From positions 124,001 through 188,000 of the forward strand of contig NZ_JBHTKL010000005.1 of NCBI RefSeq assembly GCF_042675915.1: a DNA stretch of 64,000 bases, written 5' to 3'. Source of the DNA: Thalassobacillus_A hwangdonensis (GTDB taxonomy: Bacteria; Bacillota; Bacilli; Bacillales; Halobacillaceae). The notes under the pieces were generated by a model that was not told where the DNA came from, did not search any database, and saw only the letters and a program-made list of their open reading frames with translations. Positions 1 through 7,546 of this stretch are shown piece by piece (within the stretch, counting starts at the first letter, position 1; every line of letters begins with the position of its first letter). Position numbers and translations under genes: made by a program.

Positions 1-584
1 TCATTGAACGGCGGACTGGGAAAAGCATAGCTGATATCCTTCACTCGCAAGTGTTCGAACCCCTCGCTTTTCATTCATCCGGGTGGTATATCGAGAAAAA
101 AGAACGACTTGTAGATGTGATTTTGAGGCAGGAAGCGGATGGAGAGTGGGAAGTGAGTGACAGTGTGAAAGGTGATCAGAAGAACATGTACGTCTCAGCA
201 CGGGAGCTTGCCTTCTGGGGCTATTTCCATATGAAAAAAGGAAACATCGATGGCCATCAAATCGTACCTGAAGCGATCATCGACATCGCAACCTCTTTGC
301 AAAGTCCGCCAAATCTGGATCCGGATCTTCCCCAGAACGGCTGTCTGTGGTTCGTGAAAGACCGTCCTGCCAGGAAGACGGAAATCGGTCCAAAGGTGCC
401 GAGGGGATCTTATCAGATTCTCGGTTATACAGGGGTTACGCTGCTTGTCGTACCCGATGAAAATTTAGTCGCAGTACGCATGTTCAATAGCTTCGGTTCG
501 CCGGAGGGGTATGATTATTTGGAAGATGTGCGTAGCTTCGGAGACACGGTGGTCGGGTGTGTACAGCGAGAGTTTGTGAGGTAA
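1..584 (+). CDS. Serine hydrolase of the beta-lactamase/PBP-like fold, C-terminal part (5' end outside window)
   Basis: The frame is open from the window edge (codons in phase with position 3), so this is the C-terminal ~190 residues of a longer protein. The visible start, IERRTGKSIADIL followed by VFEPL, matches the helix after the YxN motif of class C beta-lactamase-type serine hydrolases. The segment GYTGVTLLVVPDENLVAV near the end fits the third active-site motif (HTG in most members, here YTG). The catalytic SxxK lies upstream and cannot be checked. A GTG at 51 is internal and should not be taken as the start. The enzyme could be an esterase, a peptidase or a beta-lactamase-like protein. 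The family call is fairly secure; the substrate is unknown. Confidence 0.75.
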   Translation, partial: IERRTGKSIADILHSQVFEPLAFHSSGWYIEKKERLVDVILRQEADGEWEVSDSVKGDQKNMYVSARELAFWGYFHMKKGNIDGHQIVPEAIIDIATSLQSPPNLDPDLPQNGCLWFVKDRPARKTEIGPKVPRGSYQILGYTGVTLLVVPDENLVAVRMFNSFGSPEGYDYLEDVRSFGDTVVGCVQREFVR

Positions 585-601
585 TAGGGGAGGTTTTTGT
601 T

Positions 602-1099
602 ATGTACAAACAAACCATTGCATTTATCCGCAGAGATGATGAATTATTATTATTGAATCGAAATAACGCTCCTACAATGGGGTTGTGGAACGGTGTCGGG
701 GGAAAAATGGAAGCTGGGGAAACCCCAATCGCCTGCATCATTCGTGAAGTATATGAAGAAACGGGCATTCGAATTTCACCTGAGCAAGTGGTACATCAAT
801 CGGTCGTTTCCTGGACGATCAATGAAGAAGCAGAAGGTGGCATGCATGCTTATGTAATAGAGGTACCAGCTGACTTTTCCTATCCAACACCTATAGGAAT
901 GGATGAAGGGATTCTGGATTGGAAAAAGAGCTCGTGGGTATTCGATGAACAGAATAAAGGCGTAGGGGAAATGATTCCGCTATATCTACCCAGGTTTCTG
1001 CACGATACGGAAGAAATCGATTATTGGTTCAGTATAAATAACGGGAGAGTGGTTGATTACCAGTGGAAGGAATTAAATGGTAGTTTGTTGAAGGTGTAA
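602..1099 (+). CDS. Nudix hydrolase (MutT-like, 8-oxo-dGTP diphosphatase type)
   Basis: The 165-residue protein carries a complete Nudix box: GGKMEAGET, then REVYEETGI, fitting GX5EX7REUXEEXGU, with the Glu residues that bind Mg2+. Nudix enzymes split nucleoside diphosphates linked to another group. The N-terminal LLLNRNNAPTMGLWNGVGGK is typical of the MutT/YtkD-like cytosolic branch. The ATG at 602 is preceded by AGGGGAGG and is preferred over an upstream in-frame start at 557, which overlaps the previous gene. A paralogue sharing the NGVGGK and ETYEETG blocks lies at 61872, near the other end of the window. The exact substrate is not determined. Confidence 0.88.
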   Translation: MYKQTIAFIRRDDELLLLNRNNAPTMGLWNGVGGKMEAGETPIACIIREVYEETGIRISPEQVVHQSVVSWTINEEAEGGMHAYVIEVPADFSYPTPIGMDEGILDWKKSSWVFDEQNKGVGEMIPLYLPRFLHDTEEIDYWFSINNGRVVDYQWKELNGSLLKV

Positions 1100-1125
1100 A
1101 GAGGCAGATAGATGAGGGGGAGTCG

Positions 1126-1596
1126 ATGAGAAAGTTTTTGTTAGGGTTTACGTTGTTGATAGTGATGGCTGCATGTTCCGATGCTGATTCGAAGGACACG
1201 TACACAATAGAAGATGCAAAGGAAAATGGAGATGTCATAGTGGAACATGGAGCAAGGAATTTCGATCAGATTGTAGCCGGGGAAATTGATGTTCAAAATG
1301 CAGGAAAAGTCCTGGAACTGATAGAAAGTAAAGAAGAAGCTGAAGTGGAGATTTCTATTTTTGAACAGGATGGCACCCACTATAAAAATACATTGTCTAC
1401 TGATGGTGAAGGGTTTACGTTTGAAAATAATTATGGAGGATACCCACAATCGCCGACAGGAACATTTTCATGCAAATATATGTCAGAACGAGGACCAGTC
1501 ATCTATATGGGGTCATGTACTTCCGATGATGGTACGGAAGTGTCGACGATGATCGGGATGGTTGGCTCGGAAGAAGCATTCAGACAAGGCTCATAA
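1126..1596 (+). CDS. Small lipoprotein, DUF4362-like
   Basis: The 156-residue product begins with a lipoprotein signal peptide (MRKFLLGFTLLIVMAAC, lipobox MAAC, Cys17). It should therefore be diacylated and anchored outside the membrane. The mature part has the pattern I remember for the Bacillus family DUF4362: ENGDVIVEHGARNFDQI near the start, a strand pair in the middle (EVEISIFEQDG.HYKNTLS), then a conserved Cys (FSCKY) and a closing GSC motif. The start has RBS GAGGGGGAG at 1115-1123. It sits 26 bp after the Nudix gene and may be cotranscribed. The function of this family is unknown. Confidence 0.72.
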   Translation: MRKFLLGFTLLIVMAACSDADSKDTYTIEDAKENGDVIVEHGARNFDQIVAGEIDVQNAGKVLELIESKEEAEVEISIFEQDGTHYKNTLSTDGEGFTFENNYGGYPQSPTGTFSCKYMSERGPVIYMGSCTSDDGTEVSTMIGMVGSEEAFRQGS

Positions 1597-1615
1597 CGGA
1601 TAGGGGAAGTGGCAC

Positions 1616-2485
1616 ATGGGGGTTTATAAAAGCGAAGCTGGTAAGGAAAAACTCCAGCAACATTATGAAGACTACCTACATACATTAAATTTCCAGGTCG
1701 AGCGAAGGTACGTGGATACAAGTTTCGGAAAGACACATATGCTCGTAGCTGGTCCAACGGATGGAAAGCCTTTGTTCATTTTCCAAGGTGGGAACTGCAT
1801 CAATCCGATGACGCTGTCGTGGTTCGAACCATTGATCGAAAAATACCGTGTCTATGCACCGGATACGATCGGCCATCCTGGGTTTAGTGATGAAACGAGG
1901 GTTTCAGCAAAGGATGACAGCTTTGCGAAGTGGATCAAGGAATTGATGGATGCTGTCGGGGTGGAACGGTGTGCGATGGTAGGTGCCTCTTATGGCGCTG
2001 GAATCATGATGCGGATGGCGACGTTTCTTCCTGAACGGATCGACTGTGCTGTTCTTGTTTCACCTGCCGGAATACGAATGGGATCAAAGTTGAAAATGAT
2101 CAAGGATGTCCTTGTGCCGATGATGCTGTTCACCCGGACATCTGATCGCAAGCACCTTGATAAGCTGACAGGTAATATGTCGGATCATTCGATGAAGGAT
2201 CAGGATAAGACGATCATCGGGGATGTGTTCAACCACGTCAAGCTGGACCAGGACATGCCTAAAATGACAGAGAAAAAGGAATTGGAGAATTTCCATGCAC
2301 CCACGCTGATCATAGCGGGAGAGAAGGATGTATTTTTCCCACATCATAAACTGGAGGCTGCGTCTAACTCGATTTTCTCTGAACTGAAGCAATTCCGCAG
2401 TTATGAAATGGGTCATTTTCCATCTGACACGCATCTAGTGGAAATCAACCAGGAGATCGAAGCCTTTTTAGCGGAGCATTATTGA
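1616..2485 (+). CDS. Alpha/beta hydrolase
   Basis: This 289-residue enzyme has the alpha/beta-hydrolase fold. The strand and oxyanion region is PLFIFQGGN, the nucleophile elbow is GASYGAG (Ser125), an acidic residue follows a late strand in IIAGEKDVFF, and the catalytic His is in MGHFP (about His267). It has no signal peptide and is cytosolic. The ATG at 1616 follows a GGGGAAG site. It lies 20 bp behind the lipoprotein, in the same direction. Relatives hydrolyse esters, amides or C-C bonds, and the sequence does not say which. A new promoter follows directly downstream at 2500. Confidence 0.85.
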   Translation: MGVYKSEAGKEKLQQHYEDYLHTLNFQVERRYVDTSFGKTHMLVAGPTDGKPLFIFQGGNCINPMTLSWFEPLIEKYRVYAPDTIGHPGFSDETRVSAKDDSFAKWIKELMDAVGVERCAMVGASYGAGIMMRMATFLPERIDCAVLVSPAGIRMGSKLKMIKDVLVPMMLFTRTSDRKHLDKLTGNMSDHSMKDQDKTIIGDVFNHVKLDQDMPKMTEKKELENFHAPTLIIAGEKDVFFPHHKLEAASNSIFSELKQFRSYEMGHFPSDTHLVEINQEIEAFLAEHY

Positions 2486-2499
2486 AGAAGAAAAACGAA

Positions 2500-2508
2500 T
2501 GCTATAAT
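2500..2508 (+). promoter_or_regulatory. Extended -10 promoter element
   Basis: TGCTATAAT is a perfect TGn plus TATAAT extended -10, lying 15 bp past the hydrolase stop and 32 bp before the next start. It probably drives the two small membrane-protein genes that follow. No good -35 hexamer is visible, which fits extended -10 use. Confidence 0.5.
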
Positions 2509-2540
2509 AATCTGAAAAGCTTCGTTGGAGGTTAGTTGGC

Positions 2541-2735
2541 ATGTTACTAGGGGTGTTTTTTCTGATCATCGGCATTTTGATGATTACACAAACGAGGAAG
2601 GTTTGGGAACTTACTGACGGGAAGAGATCACGAAACGCCACAGGACCGACTCCGTTCTATCTTTGGACGAATCGTCTGATCGGAGTTTGTTTTATTGTGG
2701 TTGGGGTGATCAACATCCAGGATTATCTGGCGTGA
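2541..2735 (+). CDS. Small two-TM membrane protein, DUF6199-like
   Basis: This 64-residue protein has two hydrophobic helices (residues ~2-18 and ~46-62). They are separated by a short polar loop containing RKVWELTDGKRSRNATGPTPFYLW. The layout resembles small Bacillus membrane proteins of the DUF6199 kind, but the match is from memory and weak. RBS is GGAGGTTAGTTGGC before the ATG at 2541. It is the first gene of a two-gene unit with 2750. No catalytic residues are evident and the function is unknown. Confidence 0.65.
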   Translation: MLLGVFFLIIGILMITQTRKVWELTDGKRSRNATGPTPFYLWTNRLIGVCFIVVGVINIQDYLA

Positions 2736-2749
2736 AGGGGGAAGACAAG

Positions 2750-2947
2750 TTGAAACGGTTGAGTCGATACGGAAAAATAAACCTTGCGCTTGGATTTGTG
2801 ATGTTCCTGGCTGGAATTTACCTATTGTTTATTGAAATAAATGAAGGTACATTCGAGTTTATCCGTTCCCGTGGAATTGCATTTACCTTTATTGGGATCG
2901 GACTTGCATTTGCTGCATTAACTTACGAGAAAAAAAGTAATACATGA
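2750..2947 (+). CDS. Small two-TM membrane protein
   Basis: A TTG start at 2750 behind a strong GGGGGAAG site gives a 65-residue protein with two transmembrane helices (about residues 10-27 and 42-57). A charged tail YEKKSNT closes the C-terminus. An earlier in-frame start at 2663 overlaps the preceding gene in another frame and lacks an RBS, so it is rejected. The gene starts 15 bp after the 2541-2735 gene and runs into a hairpin terminator. I do not recognise the family. Confidence 0.62.
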   Translation: MKRLSRYGKINLALGFVMFLAGIYLLFIEINEGTFEFIRSRGIAFTFIGIGLAFAALTYEKKSNT

Positions 2948-2979
2948 AAAGCGCTTGGGACATCGCCCAAGCGCTTTTT
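2948..2979. terminator. Bidirectional Rho-independent terminator
   Basis: A 13-bp stem (AAAGCGCTTGGG / CCCAAGCGCTTT) with A- and T-runs on both sides lies between two convergent genes, so it can serve both strands. Confidence 0.88.
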
Positions 2980-3846
2980 CTATGATACCGTCTGTTTTCC
3001 GAGTCGATTGTTTTTCAGGAACATGTAGAACGATGCTCCGAAAATGATGATATAGCCGAGAACACTTAAGATATCCGGTATTTGGCCGAACAACACGATG
3101 CTGATCAGTGCCGAATAGACGACCGTGGAATAGAAAAAGATTGAAATTTCCCTTGCTGGTGCATACTTGTAGGCCATTGTGATACCGAACTGCCCCATCG
3201 TCGCAAAACACCCTGCAAGCAGGAGATAGACAAGCTGTTTTGTCGACATCGGCTCATAGAACATAATTGTAAAAGGCGTAAGAACGACCGTTGTGAAAAA
3301 GGAAAAATAGAAAACGATCGTATAGAACTCTTCCTTATCACCGAGGAAGCGCAGTACCGTGTAGGCCCCGGCCGCAAAAACAGCTGAAAGTACGCCGATG
3401 ATATATGGCAACACATCAATCGAAAATGCCGGTTTGATGATGAACAGTGTTCCGATGAATGCAACGAGGATCGCTACGATTTGGAACCTACGCACACTTT
3501 CCTTAAGGAATATCGCCGAAAATACAATTGTCAGAAACGGACTCAGCTTATTGAGCATGTCCGCATCGGAAAGCACGAGATTATCGATTGCATAAAAGTA
3601 GAACACCATGCCGACCGTTCCTAATGCGGAGCGGGTAAGCAGGTACTTTTGGTGTTCTTTTTTTCCGAATAGACGGGCTTTGAAATGTAAGACGAATCCG
3701 AATGCGATGATTGCCGAAACGACGTTACGGAATAAAGTTTTCTGGACGGTCGGTACATCCCCTGACAGTTTGACGAATGCAGCCATCATTGAAAAGCCGA
3801 ACGCGGATATGAGTAGTAGGATAATTCCTTTATTTCGATCTTTCAT
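2980..3846 (-). CDS. DMT/EamA family permease
   Basis: The 288-residue protein consists of about ten hydrophobic helices in two homologous halves, the layout of EamA drug/metabolite transporters. N-terminal signatures include GFSMMAAFVKLSGDVPT and FRNVVSAI. The second half contains AGAYTVLRFLG and GCFATMGQFGITMAYKYAPA, a typical EamA repeat. These are secondary transporters of the cytoplasmic membrane; substrates vary (amino acids, purines, metabolites) and cannot be read here. The ATG at 3846 with GGAGGAG upstream is preferred to a TTG at 3858 that overlaps the RBS. The gene is divergent from the threonine aldolase, with a parS site in the shared upstream region. Confidence 0.88.
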   Translation of the reverse strand: MKDRNKGIILLLISAFGFSMMAAFVKLSGDVPTVQKTLFRNVVSAIIAFGFVLHFKARLFGKKEHQKYLLTRSALGTVGMVFYFYAIDNLVLSDADMLNKLSPFLTIVFSAIFLKESVRRFQIVAILVAFIGTLFIIKPAFSIDVLPYIIGVLSAVFAAGAYTVLRFLGDKEEFYTIVFYFSFFTTVVLTPFTIMFYEPMSTKQLVYLLLAGCFATMGQFGITMAYKYAPAREISIFFYSTVVYSALISIVLFGQIPDILSVLGYIIIFGASFYMFLKNNRLGKQTVS

Positions 3847-3938
3847 AAGCTCCTCCAAATTGATGTCGTTTACTTATGTTTTCACACCTTATCAAGACTA
3901 ATACAAATGGGATACTTAGGAAAGTCTTTTGCATGAAA

Positions 3939-3954
3939 TGTTCCACGTGGAACG
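3939..3954. other. Candidate parS site (Spo0J/ParB binding)
   Basis: TGTTCCACGTGGAACG matches the Bacillus parS consensus TGTTNCACGTGNAACA at every defined position but the last. It is a nearly perfect palindrome in a non-coding gap between divergent genes. ParB (Spo0J) loads on such sites to organise and segregate the origin region. A second copy is at 50034. Confidence 0.82.
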
Positions 3955-4025
3955 CAGTCGGATGGATGGAATGGATCAGAGAAATCTAGTACACTTGAAC
4001 AAAAGCGGACGGAGGGGTAGAGGAC

Positions 4026-5045
4026 ATGATTGATTTACGAAGCGATACAGTGACGAAACCGACGAAACGAATGCGGGAAGCGGCTTTTGACGCAGAAGTA
4101 GGCGATGATGTGTACGGGGAAGACCCCACAGTAAATAAGTTGGAAGCGTTGGCGGCGGACATGCTTGGCAAAGAAGCAGCGATGTTCGTTACAAGTGGTA
4201 CGCAGGGGAACCAGATTGCCGTACTGACGCATTGTAAGCCTGGCGATGAAGTGCTGCTTGAAGAGAATGCGCACTTATTTCTATATGAAGGGGCTTCGAT
4301 GTCGGCGCTTGCTGGCGTGCAGCCTCGAACGATTCGTGGGGAAAAGGGCGCGATGTCTCCAGTGGATGTGGCAGCAGCAATTCGCCCGGAAGACATCCAT
4401 TTTCCTGAAACGGGATTGATTTGTATTGAAAATACACATAACAAAGCAGGTGGAGCAGTTGTTCCGCTTGAAAATATGAAGATGATTGCTGATGTAGCAC
4501 GGGACAATGGGATACCTGTCCATCTGGATGGTGCACGCTTGTTCAATGCGGTTGTTGCTTCTGGAGTCTCCGTGAAGGACTTCGCAGCGCAAGCGGATAC
4601 GGTGCAGTTTTGTTTATCAAAAGGGCTTGGCGCACCGGTAGGATCGATTCTTGCGGGGTCTGCAGATTTCATTGCACGTGCCCGTAAATGGCGGAAGAGG
4701 TTAGGCGGCGGATTGCGACAAGCTGGCATCATCGCCGCACCGGGAATTGTTGCGTTGACGGAGATGGTCGATCGGCTGGCGGAAGACCATGAGCTTGCGA
4801 AAGTACTCGCTCGCGGGCTTGGTGAGTTCAGAGGGTTGGAAATCGAAAATGATGTTGATACGAATATCGTGCTTGTGAATGTGAAGCAGGCGGGATATAC
4901 ATCCGAAGCATTTTTGGCGAAGCTGAAGGAACATAAGATCCTTGCAGTGCCATTCGGTCCTCACACAGTAAGGTTTGTGACGAACTTGAATGTGACCGCG
5001 GATGACATAGACCATGTGTTGAACGAAATGCGTTATATCGTATAA
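4026..5045 (+). CDS. ltaE: Low-specificity L-threonine aldolase
   Basis: This PLP enzyme of the beta-eliminating-lyase fold cleaves L-threonine and L-allo-threonine to glycine and acetaldehyde in the cytosol. At 339 residues it has the usual length. It opens with the family hallmark MIDLRSDTVTKPT. Later come GDDVYGEDPTVNKLE, the cofactor-binding VTSGTQGNQ, the HLDGARLFN block holding the PLP-pyridine Asp, and the Schiff-base lysine in CLSKGLGAPVGS (Lys199). The RBS is GGAGGGGTAGAGG before the ATG at 4026. It is a monocistronic gene closed by a hairpin. The symbol follows the E. coli homologue. Confidence 0.93.
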   Translation: MIDLRSDTVTKPTKRMREAAFDAEVGDDVYGEDPTVNKLEALAADMLGKEAAMFVTSGTQGNQIAVLTHCKPGDEVLLEENAHLFLYEGASMSALAGVQPRTIRGEKGAMSPVDVAAAIRPEDIHFPETGLICIENTHNKAGGAVVPLENMKMIADVARDNGIPVHLDGARLFNAVVASGVSVKDFAAQADTVQFCLSKGLGAPVGSILAGSADFIARARKWRKRLGGGLRQAGIIAAPGIVALTEMVDRLAEDHELAKVLARGLGEFRGLEIENDVDTNIVLVNVKQAGYTSEAFLAKLKEHKILAVPFGPHTVRFVTNLNVTADDIDHVLNEMRYIV

Positions 5046-5080
5046 AAAGAAGCTGTCTGCTTATCGCGGACAGCTTCTTT
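5046..5080 (+). terminator. Rho-independent terminator
   Basis: AAAGAAGCTGTC pairs with GACAGCTTCTTT across an 11-base loop, directly after the aldolase stop and before a convergent gene; it may act on both strands. Confidence 0.85.
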
Positions 5081-5086
5081 GCTTGG

Positions 5087-5374
5087 TCAATAATAGACTT
5101 CTGAAACGAACGAGATGAATAGGAGCAGCATCCCCAGCCGGAACGCGTCATAAGCGATGAACCGTTTATGATAGAACATCATCCTTGTCATGAAGAATAT
5201 GGAACCGAGCAGGAGTGCTCCTAGCACGATGTCCGCCAGGGGTTGTTCGGGCATAGGTGAATAGAACTCACTAAGGACGTATAGTATTGGTACTAAAAAT
5301 ATCCAGAGATTTTTCTTCCAATACGAGAATTTATTCTCATCATAGAAGATGTCGATGATTTTCTTCAGTAACAT
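5087..5374 (-). CDS. Small membrane protein, paralogue of 6170-6457
   Basis: The 95-residue protein has a basic N-terminus (MLLKKIIDIFYDENKFSYWKKN) and three hydrophobic helices. The first ~40 residues align with the protein at 6170-6457 (LLYDKNKLKRLKHTFWVIVGIM), and both end with a similar MFYHK-FIAYDAF / LFYNKSFVWEDTF segment, so the two are local paralogues. It lies one base after the stop of the upstream gene on the same strand and is probably cotranscribed with it. No known domain is recognised. Confidence 0.7.
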   Translation of the reverse strand: MLLKKIIDIFYDENKFSYWKKNLWIFLVPILYVLSEFYSPMPEQPLADIVLGALLLGSIFFMTRMMFYHKRFIAYDAFRLGMLLLFISFVSEVYY

Positions 5375-5375
5375 G

Positions 5376-5765
5376 TTATCCTTCCTTTGTTTCTGTATTT
5401 CTTCGTCCTTTCTTCCATTGATGAAGATAATATATAAATGCAGCGAAGATGATCCAATAGCTGATTCCTCCGAATATGGGATTCGTTTCTGGAGTGACCT
5501 GGTTCAATATCGACGTTAGGATGAGCAACAATGTGGCGAATATGAGCTTGCTCGTATTGTTTTGCATAAAGGGAGGGGAATTATACCCTCTTCGTTGAAA
5601 AATAAAGTCAATAATAAAGATGGCTATGACGAATAGTACAAATGGGATTGGTGAAGTCAGATCGATTGGCAGTATATCCGGGTAATAGGTTTGAGTGATC
5701 ATAGTGAGTATAACTATAGTAAATAAGGTGTGACTAATGTTCGAAAGCAGCTTTTCCTTCATCAT
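5376..5765 (-). CDS. Membrane protein of unknown function
   Basis: The 129-residue protein has four predicted hydrophobic helices (near residues 10-27, 35-52, 75-92 and 100-117) and a basic C-terminal tail HQWKKGRRNTETKEG. The start chosen is the double ATG at 5765/5762 behind GAGGAGAAA; an upstream in-frame extension to 5828 has no RBS and crosses the promoter region. It forms a tight pair with the 95-residue membrane gene downstream. I cannot assign a family. Confidence 0.68.
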   Translation of the reverse strand: MMKEKLLSNISHTLFTIVILTMITQTYYPDILPIDLTSPIPFVLFVIAIFIIDFIFQRRGYNSPPFMQNNTSKLIFATLLLILTSILNQVTPETNPIFGGISYWIIFAAFIYYLHQWKKGRRNTETKEG

Positions 5766-5856
5766 TTTCTCCTCAAGTACAAATGATTCTTTATTAAAAT
5801 AACATAATATTCTGTATAATATAACCATACCATATTTTAGGAGTGGGGGCGAAGGT

Positions 5857-6132
5857 GTGAAGGAAATGGGAATGTCTATCGTGCTGAACCTGTTTTTAGG
5901 TTATTTGTGGCTTTTGTTCATTGACCATGTCGTACAGATTGCTAATGCTTTCAATCAACCGTTTTGGATAGGTGGAGTGGTGATGGTAGTGGGGACACTG
6001 CTGTTCGGAGAGATCTTCAGAAGAATGACACCATTTCACACGTACAAGTTCACGCATCCTGTAAGACTGGCTGGTGTTATTTCTTTTGGGCTAGTTGTCG
6101 CGGTTCATATATTTGTGGTGAATATTATTTAA
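5857..6132 (+). CDS. Small three-TM membrane protein
   Basis: A GTG start at 5857 gives 91 residues with three hydrophobic helices (about 7-28, 35-50 and 68-88). A conserved-looking RRMTPFHTYKFTHPVR loop lies between helices two and three. The RBS is weak (GGGGGCGAAG, 5844-5853). The gene is divergent from the pair at 5087-5765, and a TATAAT box at 5815-5820 could be its -10. Function unknown. Confidence 0.6.
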   Translation: MKEMGMSIVLNLFLGYLWLLFIDHVVQIANAFNQPFWIGGVVMVVGTLLFGEIFRRMTPFHTYKFTHPVRLAGVISFGLVVAVHIFVVNII

Positions 6133-6169
6133 CGAAGATGCCTGCTGTGCGAAGGGAAAGCAGGCTATC

Positions 6170-6457
6170 TCAATAGATGGCTGTAATTCCATAGATGAGC
6201 CCAACCATAGAAAACATTTGAAACGTGTCTTCCCAAACGAAGCTCTTGTTATAGAAAAGAATTTTTACTAAGAAGTAAAAGAAGCCTAATAACATCATCA
6301 TTGTCATCAATTTGACCTCAGTTGCTTCTGATATGAAGGATGTACTTGGCATCACGGTAACCATTATTCCGACAATCACCCAAAACGTATGCTTCAATCT
6401 TTTGAGTTTGTTTTTGTCGTAGAGCAAATCCAGCAGTCCTGTGTGTTCTTTGTCCAT
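6170..6457 (-). CDS. Small membrane protein, paralogue of 5087-5374
   Basis: The 95-residue protein starts MDKEHTGLLDLLYDKNKLKR and has three hydrophobic helices. It resembles the 5087-5374 product over its length: a soluble basic N-terminus with DKNK, then the helices, then a FYNKSFVWEDTF turn. The ATG at 6457 is preferred because an AAGGA site sits at proper spacing; the ATG three codons upstream (6466) abuts that same site. The short gap between the two genes holds only the opposite-strand gene 5857-6132. Confidence 0.68.
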   Translation of the reverse strand: MDKEHTGLLDLLYDKNKLKRLKHTFWVIVGIMVTVMPSTSFISEATEVKLMTMMMLLGFFYFLVKILFYNKSFVWEDTFQMFSMVGLIYGITAIY

Positions 6458-6687
6458 ATCTGTCATTCCTTATCTGATGATAGAGTTAACTTCCTCTATA
6501 TCCACTTCTAGATGATATGGAAGATTCCTTCCAATAAATGAAAATTCATTGTTATATCAATGATTTATTAGATGCTAAAATATAGGTATGAAACATTGGG
6601 ATATTTAATGGGGTTGTAAGGCATAGTGGGATTGATCGAAAAGAGTTGTATTGGACCAGGGTATTAATGAATGGAGCTGGGGGTGTT

Positions 6688-7356
6688 ATGGTGAACCGAA
6701 CAGGAACGTTAAATATATTGAACGGAACAGAAATGTATAAGAATTTCATGGAGACACATTTTCTTAAACCTGAATCAATGATCCCCTTTAATGAGGCAAT
6801 GTGTTACGGGGAAACCTGCGATGATTTATTTTCCGAGGCATTTACCGAAATGCGTGCGAGGGTTCATGGTGTAAGGCTAGCGCAATATGCTGAAATCACC
6901 CTAAGCCCATTGCAGCCTCTTTTTAGTGAAAATTTTGATCGTATCGCACTATGGTTTGACGAGGATATGTTTTGTCAAATCAATCTTCTCACCATACTCG
7001 CCTGGTTAGACCAGAAAGATTATAAAGGTTCAATTGACCTTCATCTTGTCGATAATCATTTTCAACCCGTAAGGTCCTACAGCCTAGAGGCAAAAGGATA
7101 TGATTCACTTTATAAGCAGGTATTAATTCATAAAGCTATCCCTCAGCAGGAAGTTCATCCAAGCTCTTTAAAAAAGGGGATTAACCTGTATTTGAATTAT
7201 CTTAAGGAAGATAGTGAACTTATGTTGTATATTCAAAAGCACCAGGACGTTCCAATAAAATCACTTGTGCCTGCCTTAATCGAAAATTTCAAAGACTATG
7301 GTCTAGGAGATACACAATACGTGGAAATTATAAAATCTTATCGACAAAATCAATAA
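6688..7356 (+). CDS. DUF1835-like conserved protein
   Basis: The 222-residue soluble protein opens with LNILNG and continues with a segment (IALWFDEDMFCQINLLTILAWL) close to the DUF1835 pattern, in which an N-terminal nucleotide-fold-like domain reads HIVNGDS and later WFGEDxFCQxNLL. The C-terminal third (SLKKGINLYLNYLKEDSELMLYI onward) resembles the DUF3658-type tail often joined to DUF1835. The ATG at 6688 follows GGGGGTG and is taken over an earlier in-frame ATG at 6646 that lacks a site. Activity is unknown. It is monocistronic with a strong terminator. Confidence 0.65.
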   Translation: MVNRTGTLNILNGTEMYKNFMETHFLKPESMIPFNEAMCYGETCDDLFSEAFTEMRARVHGVRLAQYAEITLSPLQPLFSENFDRIALWFDEDMFCQINLLTILAWLDQKDYKGSIDLHLVDNHFQPVRSYSLEAKGYDSLYKQVLIHKAIPQQEVHPSSLKKGINLYLNYLKEDSELMLYIQKHQDVPIKSLVPALIENFKDYGLGDTQYVEIIKSYRQNQ

Positions 7357-7400
7357 AGTTAAAGGCACCTTGGCACTCAGACTTAATTCCTGAGTAAAGT

Positions 7401-7435
7401 AAAGGCTTAGAGGAGATCTCCTCTAAGCCTTTTTA
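7401..7435 (+). terminator. Rho-independent terminator
   Basis: AAAGGCTTAGAGGAGA is followed at once by its exact reverse complement and a T-run. It is a perfect palindrome, so the real loop is formed by the central bases. Confidence 0.9.
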
Positions 7436-7546
7436 GTGTGAATCATACATGGATACTATGTGATTTAGCTTGTGATTCAGACTGCGTTTTTGCACTATGC
7501 ACCTCACAGGGAAACACGTAACTTTGGGACGCAGGTGTTTTGATGT

